Source of the DNA: Leptolyngbya sp. SIO1E4
Lineage (GTDB): Bacteria; Cyanobacteriota; Cyanobacteriia; Phormidesmidales; Phormidesmidaceae
Length of the DNA: 64,000 nt
Reading direction: 5' to 3'
Assembly: GCA_010672825.2 (NCBI GenBank)
Contig: JAAHFU020000002.1
Location: forward strand, 1,872,001-1,936,000
Below, in pieces: positions 63,020-64,000 of this stretch. Every line of letters starts with the position of its first letter. Within the stretch, counting starts at the first letter, position 1. The position numbers and the translations under genes are program-made. Below the pieces are notes generated by a model, which did no database searches, was not told the DNA's origin, and saw only the letters and a program-made list of their open reading frames with translations.

Positions 63020-63112
63020 CGTGCCCGATGCGCCCCGATGCCCCTCATGTGTTGGGGTCATTGTGCAAGTTGTTGATGTTGATGTATTCACCTGTTTTTA
63101 GGAAGTGACACG

Positions 63113-64000
63113 ATGCTTTATCGCAAGTTTGGCAAAACTGGCTTTCAGGTTTCCGCTATGGGCTTAGGAACCTGGAATATTGGCAATCAGTGGGGTCATA
63201 TTGATGAAACGACTGCCATTGATACGGTTCGCAGCGCCGTGGAGCACGGTATCAACCTGATTGATACGGCGGAGTCCTATGGCATCCCGGCGGGGCTCTC
63301 GGAAGAACGGTTGGGTAAAGCCCTGACTGGCTTGCGCGATCGTGTTTATGTCGTCACCAAAATTGGGCGTTGGGGTCGACGCTCGGGGCAGATGGTGCCA
63401 ATGACCACCGTAGATATGGTGCGCCTGTGTACCCATGCGTGTCTCTATCGCCTGCGCACAGACTATGTGGATGTCATGCTGTGTCACGAAGGAAAGCTGT
63501 CTGATCCCAAAATGGCCGAGACTTATCTAGAGGGTTTTGAAACCCTCAAAGCACAAGGGCATATTCGTGCCTATGGGATCTCAACCGACAAACTTGAGGT
63601 GCTGAAGCTCTTTAACGCCAATGGCACCTGTAGCGTTGTTGAGGTGGACTATTCTCTGTTGAACCGTGGCCCTGATGAGGAGTTTTTACCCTATTGTCAG
63701 GAGCATGGCATTGCGGTGCTGGCCAGAGGGCCTCTCCATAAAGGGCTGCTGTCGGGTAAATATTCATCGGAGACGGTGTTTACTGATACGGTGCGCTCTG
63801 AGTGGTACGACAGCGATCGCGCTAAAGAAAAGCTAGCCCGCAAACTGACCAAGGTAGAAACCCTCAAAACGGCTTTGACCCCCGGCGAAGAAATGGTGAC
63901 GGCGGCTCTCCGCTTTGTCATTTCTCACCCTGTACAGCCAGTGGCGATCGCGGGTGCTAAGTCTCCGGCACAGGTAGCGATGAATGCTCAAGCGGGTAAT
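63113..64000 (+). CDS. Aldo/keto reductase, 3' end beyond the window
   Basis: Partial: 296 codons are visible and no stop is reached by the window end. ATG 63113 has GGAAG upstream. The (beta/alpha)8 AKR fold has the catalytic set: Asp in NLIDTAESYG with Tyr, Lys in VVTKIGRWG, His in VMLCHEGKL, and the cofactor strand AIAGAKSPAQVAMNA. It reduces a carbonyl with NADPH. Its place behind the glycosyltransferases suggests a sugar substrate or precursor, but it may be a separate gene. Expected total length is about 310-320 residues. Confidence 0.9.
   Translation, partial: MLYRKFGKTGFQVSAMGLGTWNIGNQWGHIDETTAIDTVRSAVEHGINLIDTAESYGIPAGLSEERLGKALTGLRDRVYVVTKIGRWGRRSGQMVPMTTVDMVRLCTHACLYRLRTDYVDVMLCHEGKLSDPKMAETYLEGFETLKAQGHIRAYGISTDKLEVLKLFNANGTCSVVEVDYSLLNRGPDEEFLPYCQEHGIAVLARGPLHKGLLSGKYSSETVFTDTVRSEWYDSDRAKEKLARKLTKVETLKTALTPGEEMVTAALRFVISHPVQPVAIAGAKSPAQVAMNAQAGN

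Overview
The window is cyanobacterial chromosome, probably from a filamentous, non-heterocystous Leptolyngbya-like lineage (the lineage is inference). Evidence: many GCGATCGC (HIP1) octamers, a Cph1-type phytochrome, ferredoxin-dependent nitrate and nitrite reductases with an NrtP permease, gas-vesicle proteins, a DUF2555-type protein, type IV pilin and two good NtcA-type promoters. Genes lie on both strands in short operons. Intergenic DNA carries two families of dispersed imperfect repeats.

Layout. 1-5.5 kb: light/two-component signalling on the minus strand: phytochrome histidine kinase, Rcp1-like response regulator, and a receiver-GAF-histidine kinase hybrid, with a membrane protein converging on it. 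5.7-8.1 kb: two pentapeptide-repeat proteins and a glycine-zipper secreted protein. 8.3-16.5 kb: nitrate assimilation, nirA-nrtP-narB-narM on the minus strand behind an NtcA-type promoter, with a divergent HEAT-repeat protein (NirB-like candidate). 17-28 kb: a phosphoketolase/transketolase-like enzyme followed by three hairpins, a Crp-family regulator, a TerB-like protein, nadA, a TPR lipoprotein, two peroxiredoxins, a SRPBCC protein and an MscS-type channel. 28-36.4 kb: a divergent PPK1 with altered catalytic residues, a GvpV-like coiled-coil protein, a 31-residue membrane peptide, a decayed IS4-type transposase, a polysaccharide deacetylase, and an operon of two small proteins plus gvpK and gvpF. 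36.5-42.4 kb: pyrH-frr, a PLP decarboxylase and a large LRR-Roc-COR (ROCO) protein. 42.6-45.2 kb: an allophanate-hydrolase-like protein and GntR regulator, divergent from an allantoate/carbamoyl amidohydrolase. 45.3-53 kb: coaBC, a DUF2555-type protein, esterase, purH, pilin, a CopZ-like chaperone, tRNA-Leu(GAG) and a histidine phosphatase. 53.7 kb to the end: a surface-polysaccharide cluster (two paralogous COG4671 glycosyltransferases, a GT4, an ABC exporter, a heparinase II/III-like protein, a GT2) and an aldo/keto reductase cut by the window edge.

The strongest leads are: (i) the ureide amidohydrolase promoter, where an exact NtcA box and -10 element enclose an apparent GntR operator, so nitrogen starvation and substrate would be integrated at one promoter; (ii) a complete phytochrome in which two core GAF residues are replaced (Asp of DIP to Glu, and the His after the bilin Cys to Cys); (iii) a PPK1 homologue with several catalytic-site substitutions and a 34-bp HIP1-centred palindrome inside its gene; (iv) a ROCO protein ending in what looks like a death-like/effector-associated adaptor domain; (v) the polysaccharide cluster with tandem COG4671 enzymes and recurrent polypyrimidine leaders. 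Functions are read from sequence motifs recognised by eye. No database search was possible.
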